Positions 1-8,496 of a stretch of DNA of 64,000 bases are shown piece by piece (the stretch's first letter is position 1; each line of letters starts with the position of its first letter). This DNA is from Halanaerobium salsuginis. GTDB taxonomy: Bacteria; Bacillota; Halanaerobiia; Halanaerobiales; Halanaerobiaceae. Where the stretch lies: the NCBI RefSeq assembly GCF_900114545.1, contig NZ_FOTI01000001.1, positions 1 to 64,000 on the forward strand. Direction: 5' to 3'. A program made the translations under genes and the position numbers. The notes beneath the pieces were generated by a model, which worked only from the letters and a program-made list of their open reading frames with translations, ran no database searches and had not been told where the DNA came from.

Positions 1-166
1 AAGATCTGCCAATATTACTTAAAAGCACTGATTGACTATCTAAAAGTCCGTAAATCATTTGAGATATGAATTTAGTTTTAGGTTTTGATAAACCTTTTGA
101 TATTTTTTTAGAGAAATTACTTACTTTTCGTTTAATTTCATAGATTAATCTGGTATAATTAGTCAC
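1..166 (-). mobile_element. N-terminal fragment of an IS4-like transposase, cut by the window edge
   Basis: Reading the minus strand from GTG at 166 gives an open frame of 55 codons running off the left edge. The start has a good ribosome site (AAAGGAG, about 10 bases upstream). The peptide begins VTNYTRLIYEIKRK and continues with a basic stretch and a segment containing KFISQMIYGLL, which resembles the amino end of DDE transposases of IS4-like elements. The catalytic DDE residues lie outside the window, so the family call rests only on this amino end. The gene points away from the asp23 operon. Confidence 0.5.
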
Positions 167-236
167 GGTGAAACAACTCCTTTTGGTGTTTTTTGTCTGC
201 AAACTAATTATACCAAAAGAAGGAGCTTGTTTCACC
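167..236. repeat. Imperfect inverted repeat (hairpin) just upstream of the IS-like transposase
   Basis: The arm at 167-187 (ggtgaaacaactccttttgg) pairs with 212-236 apart from small insertions. It overlaps the transposase ribosome binding site. Hairpins at IS ends often stop read-through transcription from outside or sequester the transposase ribosome site. The true IS end and target duplication cannot be fixed from one side. Confidence 0.55.
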
Positions 237-250
237 TTTTTTACGTAATC

Positions 251-312
251 TGTGGATAATCTATTTTAAGGGTTTCTAAGAGCTAATTATCCACAATTTT
301 GACTGTTGATAA
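251..312. promoter_or_regulatory. Cluster of three DnaA-box-like 9-mers
   Basis: TGTGGATAA at 251-259 and TTATCCACA at 287-295 are perfect consensus DnaA boxes in opposite orientation. They form the core of a 10-bp perfect inverted repeat (251-260 / 286-295). TGTTGATAA at 304-312 is a one-mismatch box. They lie between the IS fragment and the asp23 promoter, in a very AT-rich stretch. They could bind DnaA, or they could belong to the IS end. No dnaA or dnaN is nearby, so this is not called an origin. Confidence 0.4.
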
Positions 313-363
313 CTTTGAGTTTTTGCTATTTTAAAAAATGGGGAAACTCATTTTAATTTTTTC

Positions 364-392
364 TTGCATAGAACAATTTTATGAGATAGAAT
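364..392 (+). promoter_or_regulatory. Sigma-A type promoter of the asp23-fakA operon
   Basis: TTGCAT at 364-369 and TAGAAT at 387-392 are separated by 17 bases. Transcription would start near 399, about 20 bases before the asp23 ATG at 420. Confidence 0.6.
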
Positions 393-419
393 TATTATGT
401 ATGAAAAGAGGTGTTAATA

Positions 420-782
420 ATGGAAAAAGAATTAAAAAATGAACTTGGTAAGATTATAATTGATGAAGAAGTTATAGCTAAAACAGCAGGTATTGCTGTT
501 ATGGAGTGTTATGGCCTGGTTGGCATGTCTTCGCGGGGAATGCAGGATGGATTAGCTGACTTGTTAGGCTGGGATAATATAAGTAAGGGTGTAGGTGTAA
601 ATATTAATGGTGAAAAAGTTCATCTTGATTTAAATATTATAGTAGAATATGGTACTAATATTCATGAAGTAGCTCATAATGTAATGGACAGAGTCCGCTA
701 TACCCTCCAGAATAAAGTTGGAATAGAAGTTGTAACAATAGATGTAAATGTAAGGGGAGTGAGGGTTGGCGATGCCAATTAA
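420..782 (+). CDS. asp23: Asp23/YloU family envelope stress protein
   Basis: A 120-residue protein of the Asp23/Gls24 (DUF322) family. It has the usual length and shows the family pattern of a VAxxAG...CYGLVGM segment, a central hydrophobic beta region, and a VxIxVxGV end. Family members associate with the cell envelope in Firmicutes and respond to alkaline or envelope stress; the molecular role is unclear. ATG at 420 is chosen over GTG at 411 because the GAGGTG ribosome site overlaps the latter. It overlaps fakA by 11 bases. Linkage of this gene to the DAK-domain gene is conserved across Firmicutes. Confidence 0.85.
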   Translation: MEKELKNELGKIIIDEEVIAKTAGIAVMECYGLVGMSSRGMQDGLADLLGWDNISKGVGVNINGEKVHLDLNIIVEYGTNIHEVAHNVMDRVRYTLQNKVGIEVVTIDVNVRGVRVGDAN

Positions 783-2538
783 TAATCAAGAAAAGCTAAC
801 TAAAGTTAATTCAAAACAATTTATAGATATGATGAATACTGCTCTTTACTGGTTAAAAGAGCAGAAGTCATTTATTGATTCATTAAACGTATTTCCAGTT
901 CCAGATGGTGATACAGGTACTAATATGTATTTAACTTTTAAAGAAGCCGTTTCTTCTTTAAAAGGGAAAGAAACAGCCAATGTTTCCCAATTAGCAGCAG
1001 CTTTATCTAAAGGTGCATTAATGGGAGCACGTGGTAATTCAGGAGTTATTCTTTCTCAGTTAATCAGAGGTCTTTCTCAGGCTTTAAAAGGCAGAGAAGA
1101 TCTAGACAGCAGATCTTTAGCTGAAGCTCTTAAAAAAGCTTCAGAAGTGGCTTATCATGGAGTATTAAAGCCAGTTGAAGGAACAATTTTAACTGTTTCT
1201 AGAGAAGCAGCTGCTGAAGCAGAAAAAAAAGCAAAATCTGGCCAGGGTGTAGGAGAGCTGCTTGAAATAGTAATTAAAGAAGCTAAAGCTTCTCTAAAAA
1301 GAACACCTGATTTACTTGCTGCTCTAAAAGAGGCGGAGGTAGTTGACGCTGGAGGTCAGGGCTATGTAACTATTTTAGAAGGAATGTTAAAAGGACTGCG
1401 GGGAGAAGAAATTACTTCTGCTGAGGTTGAAGCTGAAAAAAATACTCAAAAAAAATCAGAGCCTGCTGCTGATATCAAATTCACTTATTGTACACAGCTT
1501 TTAATTGAAATTGATAGCAGAATTAATGATTTAGATACTGTAATTAATAAGACTAGAAAAGATCTGCAGGATTATGGTGACTCAATTATGGTAGTTGGTA
1601 GTGATGAAATTATTAAAATTCATGTGCATACTAATCATCCTGGTGTAGTGCTCGAATATGGTCTTAAAAAGGGTAAAGTCTTTGATATAAAAATAGATAA
1701 TATGCGTAAACAAAATCAAGAAAAAGTTAGGCGAGAAAATGACGAGTTTTTTGATCATTCTCAATTTCATCCTAATCAGGCTGCTCATGATTCGGCTGAG
1801 TCACAGCAGGATAATGATTCTATAGCTAAAACATCTGATTCTGATCAAGAATCTGTTTCTAAACAAGCAAAAATTACAGTAGAAAAAAATACTGGTATTA
1901 TCTCCGTAGCTAATGGAGAAGGTATAATTAATATTCTGCATGAATTGGGAGTTGATTATGTAATTGAAGGTGGTCAATCTATGAATCCTTCTACTAATGA
2001 CTTCTTAGAAGCAGTCAAAAAGTTGAGCAGTAATCAAATTATAATTCTACCTAATAATAAAAATATAATTTCAGCGGCTAAACAAGTTGCTGAACTAACT
2101 GATAAAGCAGTTGCAATTGTTGAAACTAAATCTATTCCTCAGGCAATAACTGCAATGATGGCTTATAATGATGATTTGAAGCCAGTTGAACTAAAAGATG
2201 AAATGGAAGCTGAATTAACTTACGTAAAAACATTAGAAATTACTCGAGCTGTTAAAGATTCTAAGGTTAATGGAATGCAGATTAAGCAGGATAATTTTAT
2301 TGGCCTTTGTGAGGGTAAAATAGTAGTTACTGCAACTAATGAAATAGAAACTATTCAGCAGCTGCTGCAGCAAACAGCAGCAGATGAAGAGTTAGTTACA
2401 ATTTATTATGGAGAAGATGTTACAGCTGAGCAAGCAGCAGAAATCAAAGAAATTATTACTGCAGAATATGATTTTGATGAAGTTGAACTTTACTCTGGTG
2501 GTCAGCCATTATATCCGTTTATAATTTCTTTAGAATAA
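772..2538 (+). CDS. fakA: Fatty acid kinase catalytic subunit FakA (DAK2 domain, YloV)
   Basis: A 588-residue protein. FakA phosphorylates the carboxyl group of exogenous fatty acids bound to FakB, giving acyl-phosphate for PlsX/PlsY. The amino third is a DhaL/DAK2 kinase domain with the nucleotide/magnesium motif VPDGDTGTNM near residue 45 and GARGNSGVI near residue 87. A middle domain follows, then a low-complexity acidic linker (about 335-375) and a carboxyl domain typical of YloV. ATG at 772 has GAGGG upstream; TTG at 766 is a less likely start. The downstream degV-type gene at 2551 supplies the fatty-acid binding partner, which strengthens the FakA call over a dihydroxyacetone kinase. 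Confidence 0.88.
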   Translation: MPINNQEKLTKVNSKQFIDMMNTALYWLKEQKSFIDSLNVFPVPDGDTGTNMYLTFKEAVSSLKGKETANVSQLAAALSKGALMGARGNSGVILSQLIRGLSQALKGREDLDSRSLAEALKKASEVAYHGVLKPVEGTILTVSREAAAEAEKKAKSGQGVGELLEIVIKEAKASLKRTPDLLAALKEAEVVDAGGQGYVTILEGMLKGLRGEEITSAEVEAEKNTQKKSEPAADIKFTYCTQLLIEIDSRINDLDTVINKTRKDLQDYGDSIMVVGSDEIIKIHVHTNHPGVVLEYGLKKGKVFDIKIDNMRKQNQEKVRRENDEFFDHSQFHPNQAAHDSAESQQDNDSIAKTSDSDQESVSKQAKITVEKNTGIISVANGEGIINILHELGVDYVIEGGQSMNPSTNDFLEAVKKLSSNQIIILPNNKNIISAAKQVAELTDKAVAIVETKSIPQAITAMMAYNDDLKPVELKDEMEAELTYVKTLEITRAVKDSKVNGMQIKQDNFIGLCEGKIVVTATNEIETIQQLLQQTAADEELVTIYYGEDVTAEQAAEIKEIITAEYDFDEVELYSGGQPLYPFIISLE

Positions 2539-2550
2539 GGATGTGTTATT

Positions 2551-3423
2551 ATGATTGCTCTAGTAACAGATAGCACCTGTGATTTGCCGACCGAAATTCT
2601 AGCTAAATATGAAATAGAAGTAGTTCCACTTACAGTTCAGGTTGGTGAGGATAGTTATTTTGATAAAGTTGATCTAACAGCTGATCGTTTTATTGAATTG
2701 ATGGAGACTTCAAGGCAGTTGCCTACTACTTCACAACCAGCTGTGGGAGCTTTTTTACAGAAATATCAGGAGCTAGCTGCACAATATGAGCAGGTTATTT
2801 CTCTTCATATTTCGGCTGCTTTAAGTGGAACTTTCGAATCTGCTAAATTAGCAGCAAGTCAGGTTTCGGATCTAGAGATTTCAGTAATTGACTCTACCTC
2901 TACAAGTACTGGGCTCGGCTTTTTAGTTGTACTGGCAGCTAAATTAATTAAACAGGGCAAAAAATTAACTGAAATTGAAAAAGAAGTTATTGCTGCTCGT
3001 CAAAATTTACAGATTTATTTTACTGTAAATGAACTGACTTATCTTGAAAAAGGTGGCAGAATTGGTAAAGCACAGGCTTTTTTAGGAACAATTTTTAACT
3101 TTAATCCTATTTTAGAGCTGGCTAAAGAATCAGGTAAGATACTACCTAAAGATAAAGTAAGAGGTTATAAAAAGACCAATTTAAAATTAGTTGAATTAGT
3201 TAAAGATGCTGTTTCTGAACAGAGTAGAGTTAATTTAGCTTGTATATATGCTAAAAAAAGTGATAATTATCAGCAGTTTAAAGAACTATTAACTGCTGAA
3301 CTGAATAATCAGGAGCAGCTTACTTATAAATTGTTTGAAAATAAGATTGGAAATGTATTGACTTCACATACAGGTCCACTCGTATATGGAATTGTGATTT
3401 ATAAAGGAGAGTTATTAGACTAA
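2551..3423 (+). CDS. fakB: DegV family fatty-acid binding protein FakB
   Basis: A 290-residue DegV-fold protein carrying the family signatures STCDLP near the start, TSQPAVG around residue 61, SAALSGT around 88 and LEKGGRIG around 170. DegV proteins bind a single fatty acid in a buried pocket and present it to FakA. It lies 12 bases after fakA and its stop codon overlaps the recG start (TAATG), so it is co-transcribed. A second, badly damaged degV copy lies at the far end of the window (from 63553). The specific fatty acid preferred cannot be read from sequence. Confidence 0.85.
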   Translation: MIALVTDSTCDLPTEILAKYEIEVVPLTVQVGEDSYFDKVDLTADRFIELMETSRQLPTTSQPAVGAFLQKYQELAAQYEQVISLHISAALSGTFESAKLAASQVSDLEISVIDSTSTSTGLGFLVVLAAKLIKQGKKLTEIEKEVIAARQNLQIYFTVNELTYLEKGGRIGKAQAFLGTIFNFNPILELAKESGKILPKDKVRGYKKTNLKLVELVKDAVSEQSRVNLACIYAKKSDNYQQFKELLTAELNNQEQLTYKLFENKIGNVLTSHTGPLVYGIVIYKGELLD

Positions 3424-5480
3424 TGGCAGCTCAATTAGCAGATGAGGTACAATTTATTAAAGGCGTAGGTCCCAGGTGGTCTGAGCGCCTTGCTAATTTA
3501 GATATCAAAACTGTGGCTGATCTGCTTTATTATTTTCCCCGTGAATATGAAGATAGAAGTCAGATAACAGAAATCAGATTTGCCAGTCCAGGTCAAACAG
3601 CAACTTTTAAAGCTAAAGTAATTAAAATCGATTATCATCGAATTAGAAATAATTTTGATATTTTGAAAATAAGTTTTAGTGATGATACTGGTGTGATCAA
3701 TGGCGTCTGGTTTAATCAGTCATATTTACGTGATAAATTTAACGAGGGTGAGTATTATTTATTAAGTGGTAAAATCAGCGAGAAAAATTGGCGTAAATAT
3801 AAGAGCAAAGATATTAATAATCCAGTTTATGAGAAGTTAACTGACCAAAACTCAGTTTTAAATACTGGTAGAATAGTACCTGTTTATCCACTTACTGAAG
3901 GAATAAACCAGCGCCGTTTAAGAAAAGTAATTGCTAATGCACTAAAAAAATATCTACCATTGGTAAAAGAAATTTTGCCTGATTATATTTTAGAAAAACA
4001 CAAATTTCCTGATCTTAAAACTGCAATTTTAGGGATGCATTATCCTAAAAATTTTACTCACCAAAATAGATCTCGCCAGAGATTGGCTTTTCAAGAATTT
4101 CTAATTTTTCAACTTTATTCTTTGGCTGAAAAGAAAGCAATGGCTGCCCAAACTGGAATTCAGCATAAATATCAGGAAAATCAGATCAATCAATTTTTAG
4201 CTGAATTAGATTTTGAGCTTACTTCTGCCCAAAAAAGAGTCTGGCAGGAGATTCGTCAAGATATGGAAAGCAATCGAATAATGGCAAGGCTGCTGCAGGG
4301 AGATGTTGGTTCAGGTAAGACTGTAATTGCAGCCCTTTCTTTATTAGAGACAGTTGCTAATGGCTATCAGGGGATTTTTATGGCTCCCACTGAGATTTTA
4401 GCAGAACAGCATTATCTTAATTTTAAGGAATTATTTAGTGATTTTGCAATAAATATTGAGCTAATTACTGGCAGCTTGAAAGCTGCGGCCCGGAAAGAAG
4501 TTGAGTCAGGTATTAAAGACTCTACTATTGATTTAATAATTGGTACACATGCCTTGTTTCAGGATAAGCTAGAGTATTATAATCCAGGCCTGGTTGTAAT
4601 TGATGAACAGCATCGTTTTGGGGTAGAACAGCGCCATACTCTTAAGGAAAAAGGTAATAATCCAGATTTATTGATTATGACAGCAACTCCTATTCCACGC
4701 TCTATGGCGATGCTGCTGTATGGTGACCTTGATTTATCAATTATTGATGAACTTCCACCTGGACGTAAAAGAATAGCAACTTTCTGGAGGCGTAAAAATA
4801 GACGTAAAAAAATTTATCAATTTCTGTTAACTAAACTTGCGGCAGGGCGTCAGATTTATATAGTATGTCCGTTAATTGAACCTTCAGAAGAATTACCTGA
4901 TTTAAAATCAGCTGAGCAATTATATCAAGAACTAGTTAAAGGTATCTTTAATGATTATCAAGTTGCTCTAATTCATAGTTCAATTAAGTCAGCAGAAAAA
5001 AAAGAAATTATGGAAAAATTTCGCCAGGGAAAAATTCAGGTTCTAATAGCAACAACTGTAATTGAAGTTGGGGTTGATGTAAGCAATGCTACAATTATGG
5101 TAATTGAAAATGCAGAAAGATTTGGTTTAGCCCAGCTTCATCAGCTAAGAGGTCGGGTTGGTAGAGGTAGTAAACAATCTTTTTGTATTTTGATTTCAGA
5201 TGCTCAGGGACAAGAAGCTAAGCAGAGGCTTGATATAATGGTCAAAACAAATGATGGATTTAAGATTGCAGAAGCTGATCTAGAGTTAAGGGGTCCAGGA
5301 GAATTTTTTGGAACAAGACAGCATGGAATTGCAGATTTAAAAGTTGCTAATTTAATGACAGATCATGATTTGCTAGCTAAATCTAGGCAGGAAGCAGCTG
5401 CTTTGCTAGATAATAATAATTGGCAGAATAAATATCCCCGGCTTGCTGAGCGAGTTAAAAAATTGGAGGTAAAGGTATAA
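3423..5480 (+). CDS. recG: ATP-dependent DNA helicase RecG
   Basis: A 685-residue superfamily 2 helicase that reverses stalled replication forks and processes Holliday junctions. The amino part is the OB-fold wedge domain (about 10-150). The helicase core shows Walker A GDVGSGKT near 293, the DEQH box (VIDEQHRFG) near 392, motif III TATPIPR near 420, and QLRGRVGRG motif VI near 580. The length fits RecG. Its ATG overlaps the fakB stop by one base. A second gene unit begins soon after it (rsmD, 35 bases on). Confidence 0.95.
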   Translation: MAAQLADEVQFIKGVGPRWSERLANLDIKTVADLLYYFPREYEDRSQITEIRFASPGQTATFKAKVIKIDYHRIRNNFDILKISFSDDTGVINGVWFNQSYLRDKFNEGEYYLLSGKISEKNWRKYKSKDINNPVYEKLTDQNSVLNTGRIVPVYPLTEGINQRRLRKVIANALKKYLPLVKEILPDYILEKHKFPDLKTAILGMHYPKNFTHQNRSRQRLAFQEFLIFQLYSLAEKKAMAAQTGIQHKYQENQINQFLAELDFELTSAQKRVWQEIRQDMESNRIMARLLQGDVGSGKTVIAALSLLETVANGYQGIFMAPTEILAEQHYLNFKELFSDFAINIELITGSLKAAARKEVESGIKDSTIDLIIGTHALFQDKLEYYNPGLVVIDEQHRFGVEQRHTLKEKGNNPDLLIMTATPIPRSMAMLLYGDLDLSIIDELPPGRKRIATFWRRKNRRKKIYQFLLTKLAAGRQIYIVCPLIEPSEELPDLKSAEQLYQELVKGIFNDYQVALIHSSIKSAEKKEIMEKFRQGKIQVLIATTVIEVGVDVSNATIMVIENAERFGLAQLHQLRGRVGRGSKQSFCILISDAQGQEAKQRLDIMVKTNDGFKIAEADLELRGPGEFFGTRQHGIADLKVANLMTDHDLLAKSRQEAAALLDNNNWQNKYPRLAERVKKLEVKV

Positions 5481-5515
5481 TTAATTTTAAATTTGGAATT
5501 AATTGGAGGTAATTA

Positions 5516-6055
5516 ATGCGTATTATAGCAGGAAAAGCGGGAGGAATTCCCCTTAAAAGTTTAAAAGGAAGAGATGTTAGACCTACTCTTGATAGAGTAA
5601 AAGAATCAATGTTTAATATTATTGCTTTTTATTTGCCGGGAGCAATAGTGCTTGATTTATTTGCTGGTTTTGGTAATTTAGGTATTGAAGCTTTAAGTAG
5701 AGGCGCTGTTAGCTGTCAATTTGTTGAAAAAAGCAGCTCTCATTTGCAAATAATTCGAGAAAATCTTGAAAAAAGCAAATTAATGACTGGAGCAAAATTA
5801 GAGCAGCAGGATGTATTTGCTTTTTTAAAACAAACACAGCAGAAATATGATCTTATCTTTATGGATCCTCCTTATCAGCAGGGACTGACTGAACAAGCAG
5901 TAGAGTTAATTCAGGCTCAAAAGTTACTTAACGAAAATGCGTTAATTATTTCAGAAAGATCTGCTGCAGAAAAAGCAGTTGAGTTTAGTGATCTAACTAT
6001 AATTAAATCTAAAAAATACGGTAATTCATTATTAACAATCTATAAATCAAATTAA
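5516..6055 (+). CDS. rsmD: 16S rRNA (guanine966-N2)-methyltransferase RsmD
   Basis: A 179-residue SAM-dependent methyltransferase of the RsmD family. It has the SAM-binding motif DLFAGFGNLGIEALSRGA near residue 47 and the catalytic DPPY tetrad (MDPPYQQG) near residue 122. The amino end MRIIAGKAGG is typical. It methylates N2 of G966 in the 30S subunit. A clear GGAGGT lies six bases before ATG. It precedes coaD, an arrangement common in Firmicutes. Confidence 0.93.
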   Translation: MRIIAGKAGGIPLKSLKGRDVRPTLDRVKESMFNIIAFYLPGAIVLDLFAGFGNLGIEALSRGAVSCQFVEKSSSHLQIIRENLEKSKLMTGAKLEQQDVFAFLKQTQQKYDLIFMDPPYQQGLTEQAVELIQAQKLLNENALIISERSAAEKAVEFSDLTIIKSKKYGNSLLTIYKSN

Positions 6056-6075
6056 TGTTATAAGAGGGAGTTAAG

Positions 6076-6561
6076 ATGATGAAAAAAATTGTTTATCCAG
6101 GAAGTTTCGATCCAGTCACAAACGGCCATCTTGATCTTGTTAAAAGAGCTGCCAATATTTTTGATGAAGTAGTAATTTCAGTTTTTTGTAATCCTAATAA
6201 AAAACCAGTGTTTTCGATGTCAGAAAGAGTTGAAATGCTTGAACAGGCAACAGCTGATTTTAAAAATGTAACTGTAGATTCTTTTTCTGGTTTGACTACT
6301 AAATATGTGAAATCAATTGGTGCAGGCGCTATTTTACGTGGTTTGCGAGCTGTTTCTGATTTTGAAGGAGAATTTCAGATGGCTTCTATGAATAAACATC
6401 TTGATCAGGAAATAGAGACTATTTTTTTAATGACAGATACTAAATATGCTTTTTTAAGTTCCAGTGTAATTAAAGAAGCAGCTTATTTTGCTGGCGATAT
6501 TAAAGAATTAGTGCCAGATTTTGTATATCAGAAATTAAAGATTAAATTTAAAAATGATTAA
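6076..6561 (+). CDS. coaD: Phosphopantetheine adenylyltransferase CoaD
   Basis: A 161-residue nucleotidyltransferase catalysing the penultimate step of coenzyme A synthesis (4'-phosphopantetheine plus ATP to dephospho-CoA). It has the T/HxGH motif (YPGSFDPVTNGHLDL) near the amino end, RGLRAVSDFEGEFQMA near residue 92 and the SSSVIKE motif near residue 130. Length and start match the family. It lies 20 bases after rsmD with GAGGGAG as ribosome site. Confidence 0.95.
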   Translation: MMKKIVYPGSFDPVTNGHLDLVKRAANIFDEVVISVFCNPNKKPVFSMSERVEMLEQATADFKNVTVDSFSGLTTKYVKSIGAGAILRGLRAVSDFEGEFQMASMNKHLDQEIETIFLMTDTKYAFLSSSVIKEAAYFAGDIKELVPDFVYQKLKIKFKND

Positions 6562-6622
6562 AATAATTTAAAAATTAATTTTATAGATTAAACTAACTAA
6601 ATTTTATTTTATGGTGATAAAA

Positions 6623-7561
6623 ATGACTCCTAAAGTTTTCTTAGAATTAGTTGAATTAAGAACTAAAATAGCAAGTATGACTCCATTTTTACTGGCCAAT
6701 GCTTATGTACTTTATCATTATAAAGGTTTTAATTTGCTTAATTTTATTTTAATGTTGATCTCCTTATTGGCAGTTGATATGGCAACAACGGCTTTAAATA
6801 ACTTTCAGGACTATTTAACTGCTAAAAAAAAGCATGGTTTTAATTATGAAGTTCATAATGCAGTAGTAAAATATAATCTAGCCAGTAGAACTGTTTTCAT
6901 AACAATTATAATGCTTTTCTCAATAGCAGTAGTAAGTGGTTTGCTGCTTTATTTGCGAACTGATTTATTAATTATCTTATTAGGTGCATTATCATTTTTA
7001 GTTGGAATTTTATATACTTCAGGTCCAATTCCAATTTCCCGAACACCGTTCGGAGAAGTTTTTTCAGGTTTTTTTATGGGATTTGTAATTACTTTCTTAA
7101 CAATTTATATTCAAAAATCTGATCTAATTAATTTAAGTTTAATTGGAGCAAAGCTTAATTTAACAATAATATACCCTGACTTAATTAGAATATTTATTTT
7201 TTCTTTTCCTCTTATTTTAGAAATAGCTGCCATTATGCTGGCTAATAACATTTGTGATATCAAAGATGACTTATCAAATAATAGATATACTTTAGCAACA
7301 TATTTGGGTAAAGAAAAAAGTTTAACTATTTTTAGCTGGTTATATTATTTTAGCTATCTTAGTGTATTGGCTGCAATCTTATTAAATATTGTACCAGTTT
7401 ATGCAATAATTGTTTTTATAAGTTGGCCCTATTTAAGAAAAAATATTAATATTTTTAAGCTAAAGCAGAACAAAAAAGAAACTTTTGTTTTAGCGGTTAA
7501 AAATTTTACAATCTTTAATTATCTTAATTTATTAGCTTTTTTACTGGCTTTTATTTTTTAA
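6623..7561 (+). CDS. UbiA-family prenyltransferase (MenA-like)
   Basis: A roughly 312-residue, very hydrophobic protein with about eight or nine predicted membrane helices. It resembles 1,4-dihydroxy-2-naphthoate prenyltransferases. The first Asp-rich motif appears degenerate (NNFQDYLTAKK, with one aspartate where NDxxD is usual). The second is good (NNICDIKDD). ATG at 6623 follows GGTGAT; ATG at 6611 has no ribosome site. The substrate could be a quinone precursor, a heme or another aromatic or lipid acceptor. No other menaquinone gene is in the window, so the function is uncertain. Confidence 0.7.
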   Translation: MTPKVFLELVELRTKIASMTPFLLANAYVLYHYKGFNLLNFILMLISLLAVDMATTALNNFQDYLTAKKKHGFNYEVHNAVVKYNLASRTVFITIIMLFSIAVVSGLLLYLRTDLLIILLGALSFLVGILYTSGPIPISRTPFGEVFSGFFMGFVITFLTIYIQKSDLINLSLIGAKLNLTIIYPDLIRIFIFSFPLILEIAAIMLANNICDIKDDLSNNRYTLATYLGKEKSLTIFSWLYYFSYLSVLAAILLNIVPVYAIIVFISWPYLRKNINIFKLKQNKKETFVLAVKNFTIFNYLNLLAFLLAFIF

Positions 7562-7619
7562 TTATTTTAATTCTAATACCTTATTAATTAAATAAAATTA
7601 GCAGAGAGGTGTTGGCAAA

Positions 7620-8480
7620 GTGTTAATTGAAAACTGTGCTCTTGTCCTGGAAGGTGGTGGGATGAGAGGAGCTTTTACAGCTGGAATAATTGATTATTTT
7701 TTAAGTAATAATATTTATTTTAATTATACTATTGGTGTTTCTGCTGGTGCAAATAATGGTGCTAATTATACTAGTAGGCAGCGTCTTAGAAATAAAAAGA
7801 TTTTTACAGAGTTAGTTACAGATGAAAGATATATGGGATTTAAAAATTTGATTAAAGATGGTAACTACTTCGGAATGGATTTTTTATTTCATGAACTACC
7901 GCATGAGATATTACCTTTTGATTATGATAATTTTAAAAAGTCAACAACTAAGTTAACTGTTGCAGCAACTGATTGTCAGAGTGGTGAAATTAAATATTTT
8001 AGTCCTCAGTCTGGCTCTAATTTAGATATAATAGATAAAACTTTTAAAGCTTCCAGCAGTCTTCCGCTTGTTTCCAGTCCAGTTCAAATTGGAGATAGAC
8101 TTTACCTGGATGGTGGGATAAAAGACCCAATTCCGGTTAAGAAAGCTTTTAGTGATGGTTTCGAAAAAGCTGTTGTTATTTTAACTAGAGAAAGAGATTA
8201 TCAAAAAGAAAAAGTTAAAGGTAAATTTTTATTAAATTTATTTTTACGCAATTATCCTAATTTAGTTGATGATATTTTACACAGACATCAAGTTTATAAT
8301 AATACCTTAGAGCTAATTGAAGCTCAAGAAGCAGCTGGAAAAATTTTTGTTTTTCGGCCAGTCAACCTGGAAATTGACCGATTTAGCAAAGATGTTAAAC
8401 AGCTGGAGAGACTTTATAATTCAGGCTTAAAAATAGCAGAGAATCAAGCTGCAGATTTATTAAATTGGCTGCATAATTAA
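7620..8480 (+). CDS. Patatin-like phospholipase (RssA/YjjU type)
   Basis: A 286-residue patatin-fold acyl hydrolase. It has the oxyanion motif LEGGGMRGAF near residue 10, the nucleophile elbow GVSAG near residue 40 and the catalytic aspartate motif DGGIKDPIP near residue 165, so the Ser-Asp dyad is complete. No signal peptide is seen; it is probably cytoplasmic or membrane-associated. The GTG start follows GAGAGGTG at good spacing. The physiological substrate is not evident. It lies between the UbiA homologue and the TtcA-like gene, on the same strand with short gaps. Confidence 0.85.
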   Translation: MLIENCALVLEGGGMRGAFTAGIIDYFLSNNIYFNYTIGVSAGANNGANYTSRQRLRNKKIFTELVTDERYMGFKNLIKDGNYFGMDFLFHELPHEILPFDYDNFKKSTTKLTVAATDCQSGEIKYFSPQSGSNLDIIDKTFKASSSLPLVSSPVQIGDRLYLDGGIKDPIPVKKAFSDGFEKAVVILTRERDYQKEKVKGKFLLNLFLRNYPNLVDDILHRHQVYNNTLELIEAQEAAGKIFVFRPVNLEIDRFSKDVKQLERLYNSGLKIAENQAADLLNWLHN

Positions 8481-8496
8481 ATAAGGAGTAGGCTTA

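Noticed and set aside
251-312. Calling the DnaA-box cluster a chromosome origin
   Set aside because: No dnaA, dnaN or other origin-linked gene is present, and the boxes may belong to the adjacent IS.
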